The notes under the pieces are model-generated. The model made no database searches, was not told the DNA's origin, and saw only the letters and a program-made list of their open reading frames with translations. Below are positions 29,105 to 39,680 of a DNA stretch of 64,000 bases, piece after piece. The DNA lies in assembly GCA_013360285.1 (NCBI GenBank), contig JABWCM010000011.1, forward strand, positions 1 through 64,000. The letters are read 5' to 3'. This DNA comes from Myxococcales bacterium. GTDB taxonomy: Bacteria > Myxococcota_A > UBA9042 > JABWCM01. Numbering within the stretch: position 1 is the stretch's first letter; every line of letters begins with the position of its first letter. Both the position numbers and the translations under genes were made by a program.

Positions 29105-32100
29105 GTGGCCATGTTCGTATACGAAAGTGTTTTCCGGAGTAATCCACCGGCTTACAACGACATTGGATGGTTTCGGCGCCTGGCGGCGGCGACGATGATG
29201 ATTGTTTTTGTCATGACGGCGCAGAGCGCCTATGCCCAATTGGTGGGGGACTCGATTCCCGTAACCGGGGAATTTCGGCTGACGGACACAAGCGGCACAC
29301 CGCTTGATCTGGTGAATCCGGCACTGTTGGATCCAAACGGCGCCGAAGTGTATAATGTACTACAAAATCACGGGTTTGCGTCGATGACCTACTGGGGTGG
29401 ATTGTGGGACGGAAACTTCGGCATTCGAGCGTATTCGGACTCCACACCCACGATCCCAACTTTGTATGCGTACGGCCAGATCACAACGGTCAACAGCATG
29501 CGCGCGTCGTACATCTTGAATGTACAGCGCGCACTTAACGAAACGTTGTACTACAACGTGAACCCGTGGATGCGACTGGATCAACAGGGGATTCCGGGGA
29601 CACAATTCAACGCCTTATATTACCAAACCGAACGAAAAGAAAACAACATCGATAAACGAATTGCGGTGACCCCGGCCACCAACTCGGTTCCCAATCACCA
29701 TTTTCAAACGTCTCCGGCGGTTATCGAAGTGCAGTTCTATATCGGTTCGGCTGCCGACAATCAGATTTTTACCGGAACCGGCGCTGGATCTGCGTGTGCT
29801 GCGGGTGGAAAAACGCCGGTTGTGACGACAGGCGGGAACCTCTACATCGCTGCGTTACAAGGGAATGACTACCAGAATCCGCCGATCAGCGAAGGTACTA
29901 CGGCGATATGGTACAACACTTGCTGCAACAACGAATTTGTGGTCGTCCGCGGATTTCAAGACCCCGCGCGCCAAAATTACCGGATCACTCACAGCACATT
30001 TATCAGCTACAACCATCCCGATGGCACTTCCAGGAGTGTTAAGTTTGCCGATTTGTTGGGTGGCTTATCCTATGTCGACGTTGTGGCGCCCCCGATGGCG
30101 GTCACCAGTGTGTGTATTCCGTTGACCGATCTCCAAGATCGTTCATGTATCGTCGGATATGGCGACGTTTATGGTGAAAACGAGATCACTTCTACCATTT
30201 GGTTCCAAGGTACGTTTGGCGAAGTCGCAGCCAGCCGCAATGGAATTTTGGATACGGTTGCCAATCCTTCGTCCGGCGAGTTTGTGATTCCTTCGTTGGT
30301 GCCGGCCACTTTCAATGGTGTTCGGTTCCAGAGTGTTGTCGATCGCCCGCCGACGGTGGCCGGCTATCCCAACTCCGGCGACAGTTTGGCCCGTTTGTAC
30401 ACCCACCCGAGTTATGACAAAGATGCCAACGGCAATCCGCGTACTTCTGCGTTTACTACGGTGGGGTATCCGACTCCTCCCGGGCCGTCGGTGCCCAGCC
30501 AGTGTTCGATTTATGCGGCTCCGGGTACGTCACCGACCCCGACGTTGGTTCACCCCGGTTATGTGTCGGGAACCGTGACGATGTACGACGGCGGAACGTT
30601 TATCGATGCCGACGCCCCGAATCCGGTGCGTTTGCTGGCCGCGGTCGATTATTATACCGAAGCCAACAAAATCCAAAACGGTGCGTGGACTTATGTGACG
30701 ACTTACGAGGCGTTGACCCCTACGGGTGGAGATACCGGCGCATTTACCTACGGGGAGCCGATTCCCGACCTCGATCCCATTACCGGACAACCTTATATCG
30801 ATCCCAACGGCAACAAAACCACCGGGATTTATTATTATCCGGTGATTCGCCCCAACTGGACCGCCCCCGATGGCACCTGGTTGCCGGGATATTGGCGAGC
30901 TCGTATTCTGGTGTTGCAGTTCAAAGCGGGGGTTACGACTGATCCTGAAGGGTATATCAGCCAAACGCTTCATTATATTCGACAGCAACCCAACGCTGCT
31001 CAGACTGCGCCGACTCTTCTTGATGCGTCCCCGATTTTTCCGGGACAGACGTTGGCAAACCAGAACTTCGACCTCTGTTTTGGCGTTGTACGGTTGACTA
31101 TCAAGGACACCGGAGGAGGTGTCGCCAAGATGATTTACGATCCGGTTGTTTCCAAAGATGTGGCCGGCGCGGGATTCCTGGTGGGCGATTTCGAGCCGTT
31201 GGCGGCGGGTTCTCCGAGCAAAATCGGTGGGCCGCGGATCGACATCAAAGCGGTCAATGGAACGCCTTCGGGTGTGGCCAATGCGGCCCAGGAAGGAATC
31301 ATCAAAATGATCCTGCCGGCGGGTGTTTATAAGGGGTTGAACCTGAGTTACAAAATCGTCAACGGTGGATCGACAACGTTGCCGCCATTTGATGTCGGCG
31401 CCGTGGGGTGTGGTCAAACCGTGGAAATTACGCCCAATCTGCAAATTACCGCGAGTGCACCTCCGTGTGTGGAGCAGGACAACGTCGGTGATTTTGGTGT
31501 GGTTGGCACGGTGAATTCGATTCCTTTGGGACCGGGTGCCCAAGCGGTTGCCAACGCTCAGATCCAATCGATGTGGTATACCGTGGAAAACGGCCCCCCG
31601 ATCATGTTGAACCCGGCCATTCATCGGACCGACGTACCCGGTGCAACCGAGTGGGGGCTGACACCCACCTATGGGTTTGATGCTATCTTACCAACCGAAT
31701 GTGAAATCTATCACATTAAAGTGAGTGCAGAGCTTGTTGACGGCACCATCGCGTCTTCGGAAAGCATCACGGTGTATGATGACGGTCAGGCGCCGGTGTT
31801 GGAATGCGACGACGTGACATTGGTAGATATCAACCTGGATGGGTCGGAAGCCGGAAACCTTTCCAACTTTATTTCGGCTACCGACAATTGCGATATCAAT
31901 ACACAAATCAGCTACTTTGGTGCGCTGGGGGTGTATCCTCTCAATTCGTCTACGGAAGTGGTTGCAACCGGCAAAGATAGCTGCGGGAATGCTGCGACGT
32001 GTACGTTTAATGTCAACGTCGTGCCGCCACCTATCCCCGATATCCCGACACTGCCCACGGTGACCGGTCAATGTTCCGCATCGGTGGCGGCAAACCCGCC

Positions 32101-32854
32101 TACCGCAACCGATTACCTTGGCAATACCATTGTGGGTGTGCCGCTTGGCGCCACGACGTTCTCACAGCAGGGTGTGTATACGGTGAACTGGCAGTACACC
32201 GATGGTTTGAATACGGCGGTGGTACAAACCCAACAGGTGATTGTGGATGATACCTTGGCACCTGTGCCGGCGATCAATCCATTGCCCGATGTGGCCAGTG
32301 AGTGTGTTTATACCCTTACGCCGCCTGTTGCGCAGGACAACTGTGCCGGACCCATTGTTGGCACTACCAACAGTCCGACTGTTCTCAGCCAGTTGGGGAC
32401 TTATACGGTGACCTGGACGTTTGACGATGGGTTGGGCAACACGACTACCCAGGATCAAGACATCGTGATTTCCGATTGTAACGACCTGGATGATTGTAAT
32501 GGGGAAGAACAGTGCGACGGTGCCAACGGATGTATTCCGGGCACGCCCGTACCGCTGACACAGTGTGGTATCTGTGCGTCTATGGGTGATGTCAATGGCG
32601 ATGGTCTGGTGAATGTTGGGGATACCAACTGCCTGATCCAAGTGGCGTTGTGGAATCTCAAAAACCCCACCGATCCGCCCCCCGCTTGTGTTCAGCCAAC
32701 TATTTATTATGCCGATTTAAACTGCGATGGGACCTGGAATGTCAAAGACGTTCAGATGTCTATGGTCCTTGTACAACTCGCCCTTTCGGGCACCCCCCTT
32801 CCGTTCACCGTAGATAACGACGGCAACGGTTGCCCTGATACCTGCCACGATTGA
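29105..32854 (+). CDS. Large secreted protein with HYR-like domains and C-terminal dockerin-like repeat pair
   Basis: Signal-like MMIVFVMTAQSAYAQ; repeated D(N/D)CAG...TNSPTVLSQLGTYTVTWTFDDGLGN modules; C-term MGDVNGDGLVNVGDTNCLIQ...ADLNCDGTWNVKDVQMSMVLV. Confidence 0.85.
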   Translation: MAMFVYESVFRSNPPAYNDIGWFRRLAAATMMIVFVMTAQSAYAQLVGDSIPVTGEFRLTDTSGTPLDLVNPALLDPNGAEVYNVLQNHGFASMTYWGGLWDGNFGIRAYSDSTPTIPTLYAYGQITTVNSMRASYILNVQRALNETLYYNVNPWMRLDQQGIPGTQFNALYYQTERKENNIDKRIAVTPATNSVPNHHFQTSPAVIEVQFYIGSAADNQIFTGTGAGSACAAGGKTPVVTTGGNLYIAALQGNDYQNPPISEGTTAIWYNTCCNNEFVVVRGFQDPARQNYRITHSTFISYNHPDGTSRSVKFADLLGGLSYVDVVAPPMAVTSVCIPLTDLQDRSCIVGYGDVYGENEITSTIWFQGTFGEVAASRNGILDTVANPSSGEFVIPSLVPATFNGVRFQSVVDRPPTVAGYPNSGDSLARLYTHPSYDKDANGNPRTSAFTTVGYPTPPGPSVPSQCSIYAAPGTSPTPTLVHPGYVSGTVTMYDGGTFIDADAPNPVRLLAAVDYYTEANKIQNGAWTYVTTYEALTPTGGDTGAFTYGEPIPDLDPITGQPYIDPNGNKTTGIYYYPVIRPNWTAPDGTWLPGYWRARILVLQFKAGVTTDPEGYISQTLHYIRQQPNAAQTAPTLLDASPIFPGQTLANQNFDLCFGVVRLTIKDTGGGVAKMIYDPVVSKDVAGAGFLVGDFEPLAAGSPSKIGGPRIDIKAVNGTPSGVANAAQEGIIKMILPAGVYKGLNLSYKIVNGGSTTLPPFDVGAVGCGQTVEITPNLQITASAPPCVEQDNVGDFGVVGTVNSIPLGPGAQAVANAQIQSMWYTVENGPPIMLNPAIHRTDVPGATEWGLTPTYGFDAILPTECEIYHIKVSAELVDGTIASSESITVYDDGQAPVLECDDVTLVDINLDGSEAGNLSNFISATDNCDINTQISYFGALGVYPLNSSTEVVATGKDSCGNAATCTFNVNVVPPPIPDIPTLPTVTGQCSASVAANPPTATDYLGNTIVGVPLGATTFSQQGVYTVNWQYTDGLNTAVVQTQQVIVDDTLAPVPAINPLPDVASECVYTLTPPVAQDNCAGPIVGTTNSPTVLSQLGTYTVTWTFDDGLGNTTTQDQDIVISDCNDLDDCNGEEQCDGANGCIPGTPVPLTQCGICASMGDVNGDGLVNVGDTNCLIQVALWNLKNPTDPPPACVQPTIYYADLNCDGTWNVKDVQMSMVLVQLALSGTPLPFTVDNDGNGCPDTCHD

Positions 32855-32860
32855 TTTCTG

Positions 32861-32893
32861 CCCGGATTTCTCACACCCGCTGAGAAATCCGGG
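32861..32893. terminator. Bidirectional hairpin terminator between convergent genes
   Basis: cccggatttctca-cacccgc-tgagaaatccggg, perfect 13-bp stem. Confidence 0.7.
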
Positions 32894-34177
32894 TTAATGA
32901 AATTGTTCGGTTTCTGTGGATTCGTGTAAAGCAAGTGTCGATGCCGCGCCGCCGGTAATTGTTTCGGCGATGGTGTCAAAGTAGCCGGTACCAACTTCGC
33001 GTTGATGGCGGGTGGCGGAATAACCAGAGGTTTCCGCAGCAAATTCAGCTTGTTGTAAGGCTGAATAGGCGGTCATGCCGTGGTCTTTGTAACCTTTTGC
33101 CAATTCAAACATCCCGTAATTTAACGAATGGAATCCGGCCAGGGTCACAAACTGGAATTTGTATCCCAATTCTCCCAACTCCTTTTGAAATCGCGCAATT
33201 TGGTCGTCGGTTAAATGTTTTTTCCAGTTAAAGGACGGCGAACAATTGTACGCCAACAACTTGCCTGGAAACTTCCTGTGAACGGCATCGGCAAATCGTC
33301 GCGCTTCCTCAATGTCGGGGGTCGATGTTTCGCACCACAACAGATCGGCAAACGGTGCGTATGCCAACGCCCGTGCGATCGCGGCCTCGATTCCGCCGGC
33401 GTATCGAAAAAAACCTTCGGGAGTACGATCCGGTAACACAAACGGGCGGTCGACTTCATCCACGTCGGCGGTCAAAAGGCGGGCGCTGTTGGCGTCCGTG
33501 CGGGCGATGAGAATGGTTGGCACACCGAGAACGTCGGCAGCGAGCCTTGCTGCAACAAGGTTACGAATAAACTGCGATGCCGGAATCAACACCTTGCCGC
33601 CCATATGGCCACATTTTTTTTCCGCGGCCAATTGATCTTCAAAATGAACGCCGGCGGCGCCCGCTTCAATCATCGCTTTCATTAACTCGTAGGCGTTGAG
33701 TGCACCGCCGAATCCGGCTTCGGCGTCCGCTACCATCGGGGCGTACCAGTCTCGCGTCACCTGTCCTTCGGAGTGTTCGATCTGGTCGGCGCGTTGTAAG
33801 GCTTGATTGATTCGTCGCACCATTGCCGGAACACTGTTTGCGGGATACAGACTCTGGTCAGGGTACGTATGCGCCGCTAAATTACCATCGGCTGCAACCT
33901 GCCAGCCGCTTACATAAATCGCCTTGAGACCCGCACGAATCTGTTGCATAGCCTGGTTTCCGGTAATGGCTCCCAATGATGCGACGTAGGGTTCTTCGTG
34001 CATCAATTGCCAAAGGCGTGTAGCTCCACGGCGTGCCAAGGTGTGTTCAATGACTAGCGACCCTTGAAGACGTTTCACTTGTGCCTGGGAATAGGGTCGG
34101 GTGATGCCCTTCCAACGTTCGGGGTCGTTCATACTACCACGCTGTGTGTCAAATGGTTTATTTGAGGTATCGGTCAT
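32894..34177 (-). CDS. aceA: Isocitrate lyase
   Basis: [84 protein letters not shown]. Start chosen at 34177. Confidence 0.97.
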   Translation of the reverse strand: MTDTSNKPFDTQRGSMNDPERWKGITRPYSQAQVKRLQGSLVIEHTLARRGATRLWQLMHEEPYVASLGAITGNQAMQQIRAGLKAIYVSGWQVAADGNLAAHTYPDQSLYPANSVPAMVRRINQALQRADQIEHSEGQVTRDWYAPMVADAEAGFGGALNAYELMKAMIEAGAAGVHFEDQLAAEKKCGHMGGKVLIPASQFIRNLVAARLAADVLGVPTILIARTDANSARLLTADVDEVDRPFVLPDRTPEGFFRYAGGIEAAIARALAYAPFADLLWCETSTPDIEEARRFADAVHRKFPGKLLAYNCSPSFNWKKHLTDDQIARFQKELGELGYKFQFVTLAGFHSLNYGMFELAKGYKDHGMTAYSALQQAEFAAETSGYSATRHQREVGTGYFDTIAETITGGAASTLALHESTETEQFH

Positions 34178-34220
34178 ATCTGTTCCTTTCTGAGGTTGTT
34201 GAAATCGATTGTGTATGATG

Positions 34221-35849
34221 TCACTGCTCAGTGCCCACCTTGGATTCATGGTCGAGCAATTGGTTGTAGGCAACTACGGTCAGAAATTCTGTATAGTTTT
34301 TCTCCGTAGATAGTTGCGAAAACAGCTTTTTGGCTTCGGCAAATCGCCCCGCGGCGTAGGCTTCGTCCCCCACTTCGTTACGAATCGCGTCCATTTCTTG
34401 GTCCAAAACTTCATAAAACCAAGCCGGAGTCAATTCTTTGTCGCCGTCCAAGAATGTTCGGTGGTGTAACCACTGCCATACCTGAGTACGAGAAATTTCC
34501 GCAGTTGCTGCGTCCTCCATCAGGTTGTAAATCGGTACACATCCTGAGCCACGAAGCCAGGCTTCCAGGTATTGGACGCCGACACGAATGTTGTGCCTCA
34601 GACCGGCTTCGGTACGAAATCCGGTAGGAGGGGAGACCAGATCGGTGGCGTCGACCGCAACATCCAACCGCAACTTGTCGATCTGATTCGGCGTTTGCAT
34701 ATGTTGGTCGAAAATTTCCCGCGCTAAAGCCACCAATCCCGGATGTGCAACCCATGTTCCGTCGTGCCCATCCAACACCTCACGGAGTTTGTCTTCGCGC
34801 ACTTTGGCCATCGCGGCCGCGTTTTTTTCCGGGTCATTTCGGATTGGAATCTGCGCTGCCATTCCACCCATTGCAAAGGTGCCACGCCGGTGACAGGTCC
34901 GAATCAACAAGGATGTATAACTGCGAAGAAAATGCTGGGTCATGGTGACCTGGCCACGGTCGGGAAGCACCCGTTCGGGGTCATTACGTAATGTTTTGAT
35001 GTAGCTAAAAATATAGTCCCACCGGCCACAGTTCAGACCCAACGAATGATCCTTGAGTTCATATAAGATTTCGTCCATTTCAAACGCCGCAGGTAGGGTT
35101 TCAATCAGAACGGTGGCGCGGATCGTGCCCAGCGCAATCCCCAATGCGGCTTGTGCTTTGACAAATACACTGTTCCACAATGCGGCTTCTCGGTGGCTTT
35201 GTAGTTTGGGCAAATAAAAATAGGGCCGGCTACCACGACTTAGCAACTCCGTTGCATTGTGATAAAAGAACAGACCAAAATCGAACAACGCTCCCGGGAC
35301 CGGTTTTCCGCGGACTTGCATGTGGGATTCGACAAGATGCCAGCCACGAGGTCGAACCATCAGTGTGGCGGGTTTGGGGCCGAGCGAGTACACTTTTCCC
35401 GATTGTGGATCAGTAAACCCAATGGTACCGCGGACGGCGTCCCGAAGGTGAACCTGGCCCAATACCACGTTGTCCCAAGTGGGTGAATTCGAATCCTCAA
35501 AGTCCGCCATGAACACGTTGGCGCCGCTGTTAAGCGCATTGATGATCATTTTTCGGTCAACCGGCCCGGTAATTTCTACGCGACGGTCGATCAAATCGGC
35601 TGGGATAGGGGCAACTCTCCAATCCGATTCTCGGATAACGCGGGTCTCCGGCAAAAATTGGGGCAGTTCCCCGTTATCAAATCGTTTCTGTCGTAACTGC
35701 CGTGTTTCCAACAACGCCGATACCGCCGGCGCAAATTGCTCCACCAACATGACAACAAATTCGAGTGCCGCGGGGGTCAGGATTTCAGCTCCGATGTCTG
35801 TGCGAGGGGCTATCATGACATTGGGCGAGGTTTCGACAAGGTTGTTCAT
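34221..35849 (-). CDS. aceB: Malate synthase A
   Basis: [89 protein letters not shown]. Confidence 0.97.
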   Translation of the reverse strand: MNNLVETSPNVMIAPRTDIGAEILTPAALEFVVMLVEQFAPAVSALLETRQLRQKRFDNGELPQFLPETRVIRESDWRVAPIPADLIDRRVEITGPVDRKMIINALNSGANVFMADFEDSNSPTWDNVVLGQVHLRDAVRGTIGFTDPQSGKVYSLGPKPATLMVRPRGWHLVESHMQVRGKPVPGALFDFGLFFYHNATELLSRGSRPYFYLPKLQSHREAALWNSVFVKAQAALGIALGTIRATVLIETLPAAFEMDEILYELKDHSLGLNCGRWDYIFSYIKTLRNDPERVLPDRGQVTMTQHFLRSYTSLLIRTCHRRGTFAMGGMAAQIPIRNDPEKNAAAMAKVREDKLREVLDGHDGTWVAHPGLVALAREIFDQHMQTPNQIDKLRLDVAVDATDLVSPPTGFRTEAGLRHNIRVGVQYLEAWLRGSGCVPIYNLMEDAATAEISRTQVWQWLHHRTFLDGDKELTPAWFYEVLDQEMDAIRNEVGDEAYAAGRFAEAKKLFSQLSTEKNYTEFLTVVAYNQLLDHESKVGTEQ

Positions 35850-35985
35850 TCCAGAAAACTCCCGAATTCCGATAAACTACGAAGGAATATTGACATTATT
35901 TACAAGCCTGTCAAGCAGATGAACTGCCGATAAACCGTGGTGTTTGTAAGCAATTCATTGTAAACTATTTGTGTGAATTTGTTGA

Positions 35986-36005
35986 TTTTGTAAATATTTG
36001 CAAAA
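35986..36005. promoter_or_regulatory. Near-palindromic operator candidate for the RamB/ScfR-like regulator
   Basis: ttttgtaaatatttgcaaaa: 20 bp, one mismatched pair; 18 bp upstream of the regulator ATG (36023), in the aceB/regulator divergent gap; related ttgtaaa/tttgtg repeats nearby. Confidence 0.55.
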
Positions 36006-36022
36006 ATCACGAGGATCGAGTC

Positions 36023-37468
36023 ATGCAATTTGGTGCAAAAGTAAAGTCAATGAGAACCCAACGGGGAGTGACTCAGGCCCAGCTTGCCGCGGAACTTGGG
36101 ATCTCGGCCAGTTACTTAAACCTCATCGAACATGATAGGCGACCGCTCACGGCCAACGTGTTGATCAAACTTGTGAAGGCGCTGGACGTTGACCTGGCGC
36201 AGTTTGAATCGGACGTGGACGAACGTTTGGTGTTGGAACTGCAGGAAGTGTTTGGGGATTTGGCGCTGGAAAACCATGTGGTTCCCGCAGACGATATCCG
36301 GGAGTTCGCTCGCACACTTCCCGGGGTGGCGGACGCGGTGGTTGCTTTGTATCAGCGGTACCAAAACACGCAGACCTCGCTGACAACCGTCGCGTCTCAG
36401 GTGACTCACAACGACGAGTTGGTTGGCGTGGATGTTGCGCGGCTGCCGACCGAAGAAGTCAACGACTTTGTCCAGCGACATTTGAATTATTTTCCGCAGT
36501 TGGAAGAGCATGCGGAAGATTTCTGGCGAAAAGCGGACCTCGATGAAGATGATGTCTATCGGGGATTACATTGGTTTCTCGAAAAACATCTTGGAGTCCA
36601 GGTGCGTATTGATCGCTCCGGTGAAAGGGGGCATACGCTGCGGAGGTTTGATCGTACGCAACGTGTTTTGTACTTGTCGGAACTACTGCCCCCGCGAAGT
36701 CGTAACTTTCAGATGGCGCATCAGGCCGGAATGCTGTTGCACTACGACGATATTACGCAACTTACTGACGATGTGACGTTGACAAACCCGGTGTCCCGCT
36801 CCATCGCCCGGGTTGTGTTGGCAAACTATTTTGCTGCGGCCGTTTTGATGCCGTATGACAAATTTCACGAAGCCGCAATCAAAGAACGTTATGACATTGA
36901 GTTGCTGGGACATCGGTTTCGTGCTGGTTTTGAACAGATTTGTCACCGTTTGACCACACTACGCCGTAAGGGTCGTTCAGCCATACCATTCCATATGCTA
37001 CGAATCGACATCGCCGGCAATATCTCGAAACGGTTTAGTGCGTCGGGGATCCGCTTTGCACGATTCAGCGGCGTTTGTCCGAGATGGGACGTATGTCTGG
37101 CGTTTCTCACACCTGGAATGATTCGGGTTCAGGTGTCGCAGATGCCGGATGGAGCCACTTTTTTTTGTGTGGCGAGGACCATTTCGAAACGCCTCGGTGG
37201 GTATCCGTCAACCGCCCCGGTCCATGCCGTGGGGTTGGGATGTGAAATCAGTCACGCGCGGCATCTTGTTTATGCCGATGGGGTTGATTTGGACAACGTG
37301 CAGGCAGCCGTTCCGGTTGGGGTGACCTGTCGGCTGTGTGACAGGCTCGATTGTGAACAGCGGGCGTTTCCGCCATTACACCATCCACTGACGGTTGATG
37401 AAGATTCGCGGGGGGTGTCATTTTATGCGCCGACACCATCTAGTGGGAATGGGCAGCAGCCTAAATAA
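36023..37468 (+). CDS. XRE-family/short-chain acyl (RamB/ScfR-like) transcriptional regulator with ImmA/IrrE-like domain
   Basis: FGAKVKSMRTQRGVTQAQLAAELGISASYLNLIEHDRRPLTANVLIKLVKAL; ImmA/IrrE-like middle; Cys-containing C-term VGVTCRLCDRLDCEQRAFPPL. Confidence 0.9.
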   Translation: MQFGAKVKSMRTQRGVTQAQLAAELGISASYLNLIEHDRRPLTANVLIKLVKALDVDLAQFESDVDERLVLELQEVFGDLALENHVVPADDIREFARTLPGVADAVVALYQRYQNTQTSLTTVASQVTHNDELVGVDVARLPTEEVNDFVQRHLNYFPQLEEHAEDFWRKADLDEDDVYRGLHWFLEKHLGVQVRIDRSGERGHTLRRFDRTQRVLYLSELLPPRSRNFQMAHQAGMLLHYDDITQLTDDVTLTNPVSRSIARVVLANYFAAAVLMPYDKFHEAAIKERYDIELLGHRFRAGFEQICHRLTTLRRKGRSAIPFHMLRIDIAGNISKRFSASGIRFARFSGVCPRWDVCLAFLTPGMIRVQVSQMPDGATFFCVARTISKRLGGYPSTAPVHAVGLGCEISHARHLVYADGVDLDNVQAAVPVGVTCRLCDRLDCEQRAFPPLHHPLTVDEDSRGVSFYAPTPSSGNGQQPK

Positions 37469-37505
37469 GCGGGTTGTTCAGTTATATTTATTGATGCGGA
37501 GTGGA

Positions 37506-39311
37506 TCAGGGTGTGCACGGACCCGGGGTAATCCGAAACGTTTTTGGGGAGTGTGTTGTCGGCACAACGCATTTTGGGTCCTTGGAGCGGAAATACTGTG
37601 CAATGATTTCACGAACAAGTCCGCCTCTTTCGACTACTTTGGCGCCAGTCATGGCCGGGGCCAGATGATCTCCGCCATCCAACAAGAAGTCGCTTACCAC
37701 CACGCGGTAAGTGTGGTTTTCGTCGATCGGAGCGCCATCGTCCGTTACAACATGGCATAATTTATCGAGTTCCCATTCCTCGATTTTGGAGTCGCCGTTC
37801 AGGTCGGACCCAGTGGTTTTTGCCGGGTCAAAGGCGTAGCGGACGCCGGACACCTGAAGCACCCCGTGTGCGCCGGAAGAACCGATTCGCAACATGGTTT
37901 TGATTTGGTGGCCGGTCATTTCCAGCAGCACCGTTTGGTTATCAAATGGCATGACGTCGGCGACGTGGCGCCGACGGATTTTTCCCTTGGGAAGATCCGC
38001 ACGCAGCCCACCTGAATTTTGAATCGCGATATCAACGTCGGGGAATGCGTGATGTAGAGCATCGGCAACCACGTTACCAAGGGGACTTTCAGTGGTGCGA
38101 TTGCGGTTCAACACTTCATCGGAACATCCAACGATATCACACTGACTGCCGGCCCTCGATTCGAGGCCTTTGAGCCATTCCACAACATGGGAGTCGGGCG
38201 TCAGCGTTACACCACCCACGTCTACTGGGGCGATGTCGTATGTACCCCCGTCGCATCCAGGATCAAGTGGGCGATGAGTCAATGCCCATGGTTTATGGAG
38301 AATCGATTTGTCGGGATCGATGCCGGAAGGACCGACAGCCAGCGTCAATCTCCCAATGATATGGCCACGACTTCGATTGGACAACACGAACGTCTTTTCG
38401 GTTCGTTGGGCGACCAACGAATGGGTATGTCCGGCAATGATGACGTCGACAAATCCGGGAGGCAATTCGGTCAAAATTCGCCCAAGTTCACCGTCCGGCG
38501 TACACGGTTCGCCAGGTTCAACATAACTGAACGGCTTACAGGTTCCGGTGAGATGGCCAAGTACCACGACCACGTTGGCGCCGGCGGCCCGCATTTGAGG
38601 CACATGGGTTCGTAATGTTGTGATGGGGTCTTCAAATCGTAAATCAGCCACATTTTTGGGTAGGGTTGTGGTAGGCGTTTCGGTAGTGGTTAGGCCGATA
38701 ATTCCAATTTGAATACCTTTTTTCCGAATGACGGTCCAGGGCAAAATACCTTGGGGTTGATAAGGCGCCCAAACGTCGCCCTGTTGTACAGAAATGTTTG
38801 CCGTAAGCCACAAAAATGGTGCATTTTTGGCAGCGTCTTCTAGCGCTCCGCGAAGGGGATGGCCGTCGTTAAGGCCCTTTCCGTAATCAAATTCGTGGTT
38901 TCCAATCGCCGACGCATCGACCCCCATGTAACGAAACGCTTTCACCGCAGCGGCTCCCGCGGTTTTGTTTACCGGCCAACTACCTTGAAAAACGTCGCCG
39001 GCGTCGACTACCAGCAGATCAGGGTCGTTTTTACGCAAATGGTGCAGCGCAGAAACCACCACCGGCAGTCCGCCAATGGCGAGTTCCGGTTGTCCTGCCA
39101 CCCGCTCTTCATATAAACCGCCATGAAAATCGTTTAACGCGGCGATGTTCAAGTAGACCAATGGCTGTTCGCCATATGCGGAATGGGATACGCAACCACC
39201 CAATATCCCCACGACGATTACCGCGCCGACCAGCCAGTGGCGAAATGGGGTTGAATGTGGGTCAGGTACAAACATTCCGCAGTGGTTTGCGGATAAAGAA
39301 AAATTCTGCAT
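37506..39311 (-). CDS. 5'-nucleotidase/UshA-like metallophosphoesterase
   Basis: NIAALNDFHGGLYEE; VVDAGDVFQGSWP; AIGNHEFDYG; VVLGHLTG; IAGHTHSLV; 5'-nucleotidase C-terminal domain (IQNSGGLRADLPKG). Confidence 0.93.
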   Translation of the reverse strand: MQNFSLSANHCGMFVPDPHSTPFRHWLVGAVIVVGILGGCVSHSAYGEQPLVYLNIAALNDFHGGLYEERVAGQPELAIGGLPVVVSALHHLRKNDPDLLVVDAGDVFQGSWPVNKTAGAAAVKAFRYMGVDASAIGNHEFDYGKGLNDGHPLRGALEDAAKNAPFLWLTANISVQQGDVWAPYQPQGILPWTVIRKKGIQIGIIGLTTTETPTTTLPKNVADLRFEDPITTLRTHVPQMRAAGANVVVVLGHLTGTCKPFSYVEPGEPCTPDGELGRILTELPPGFVDVIIAGHTHSLVAQRTEKTFVLSNRSRGHIIGRLTLAVGPSGIDPDKSILHKPWALTHRPLDPGCDGGTYDIAPVDVGGVTLTPDSHVVEWLKGLESRAGSQCDIVGCSDEVLNRNRTTESPLGNVVADALHHAFPDVDIAIQNSGGLRADLPKGKIRRRHVADVMPFDNQTVLLEMTGHQIKTMLRIGSSGAHGVLQVSGVRYAFDPAKTTGSDLNGDSKIEEWELDKLCHVVTDDGAPIDENHTYRVVVSDFLLDGGDHLAPAMTGAKVVERGGLVREIIAQYFRSKDPKCVVPTTHSPKTFRITPGPCTP

Positions 39312-39400
39312 GATTTTCCCGAAACGTCGATGTCAAAACAGGAGGCGTGGCTCCTCCGAACTTACGCCGCTTGGTAGGTCAAAACCCGAACCGTAACAAG

Positions 39401-39580
39401 AGGCTGTGAAAAAATAGCTACGTGCCCCAATTCCGGCCGCTTTTGGCCCCAAAGGCTTCCGAAAAAGGTTTCGCAATATTCCCGATATTACTCAACTTTT
39501 TCGATATTACTCAACTTTTTCAAAGCCAACGGGGCGGAAAATCGGCTGACTTGGGTCACGTCCATATTTTTTCACAGCCT
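39401..39580 (+). mobile_element. MITE-like element, copy D (180 bp) with internal 19-bp tandem duplication
   Basis: Arms 39400-39429 / 39552-39581, 26/30 paired; gatattactcaactttttc duplicated at 39484-39502 and 39503-39521; flanks ACAAG/CCAAG. Confidence 0.85.
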
Positions 39581-39680
39581 CCAAGAACATGGCGTGTCGA
39601 ATTTCGGAAGTCAAGGTGTTGAAGTTGGACCAGCAGTGGCCAAAACGGGTGGGAGAAGCAAGGTTGCCGAGTGGGATGGG

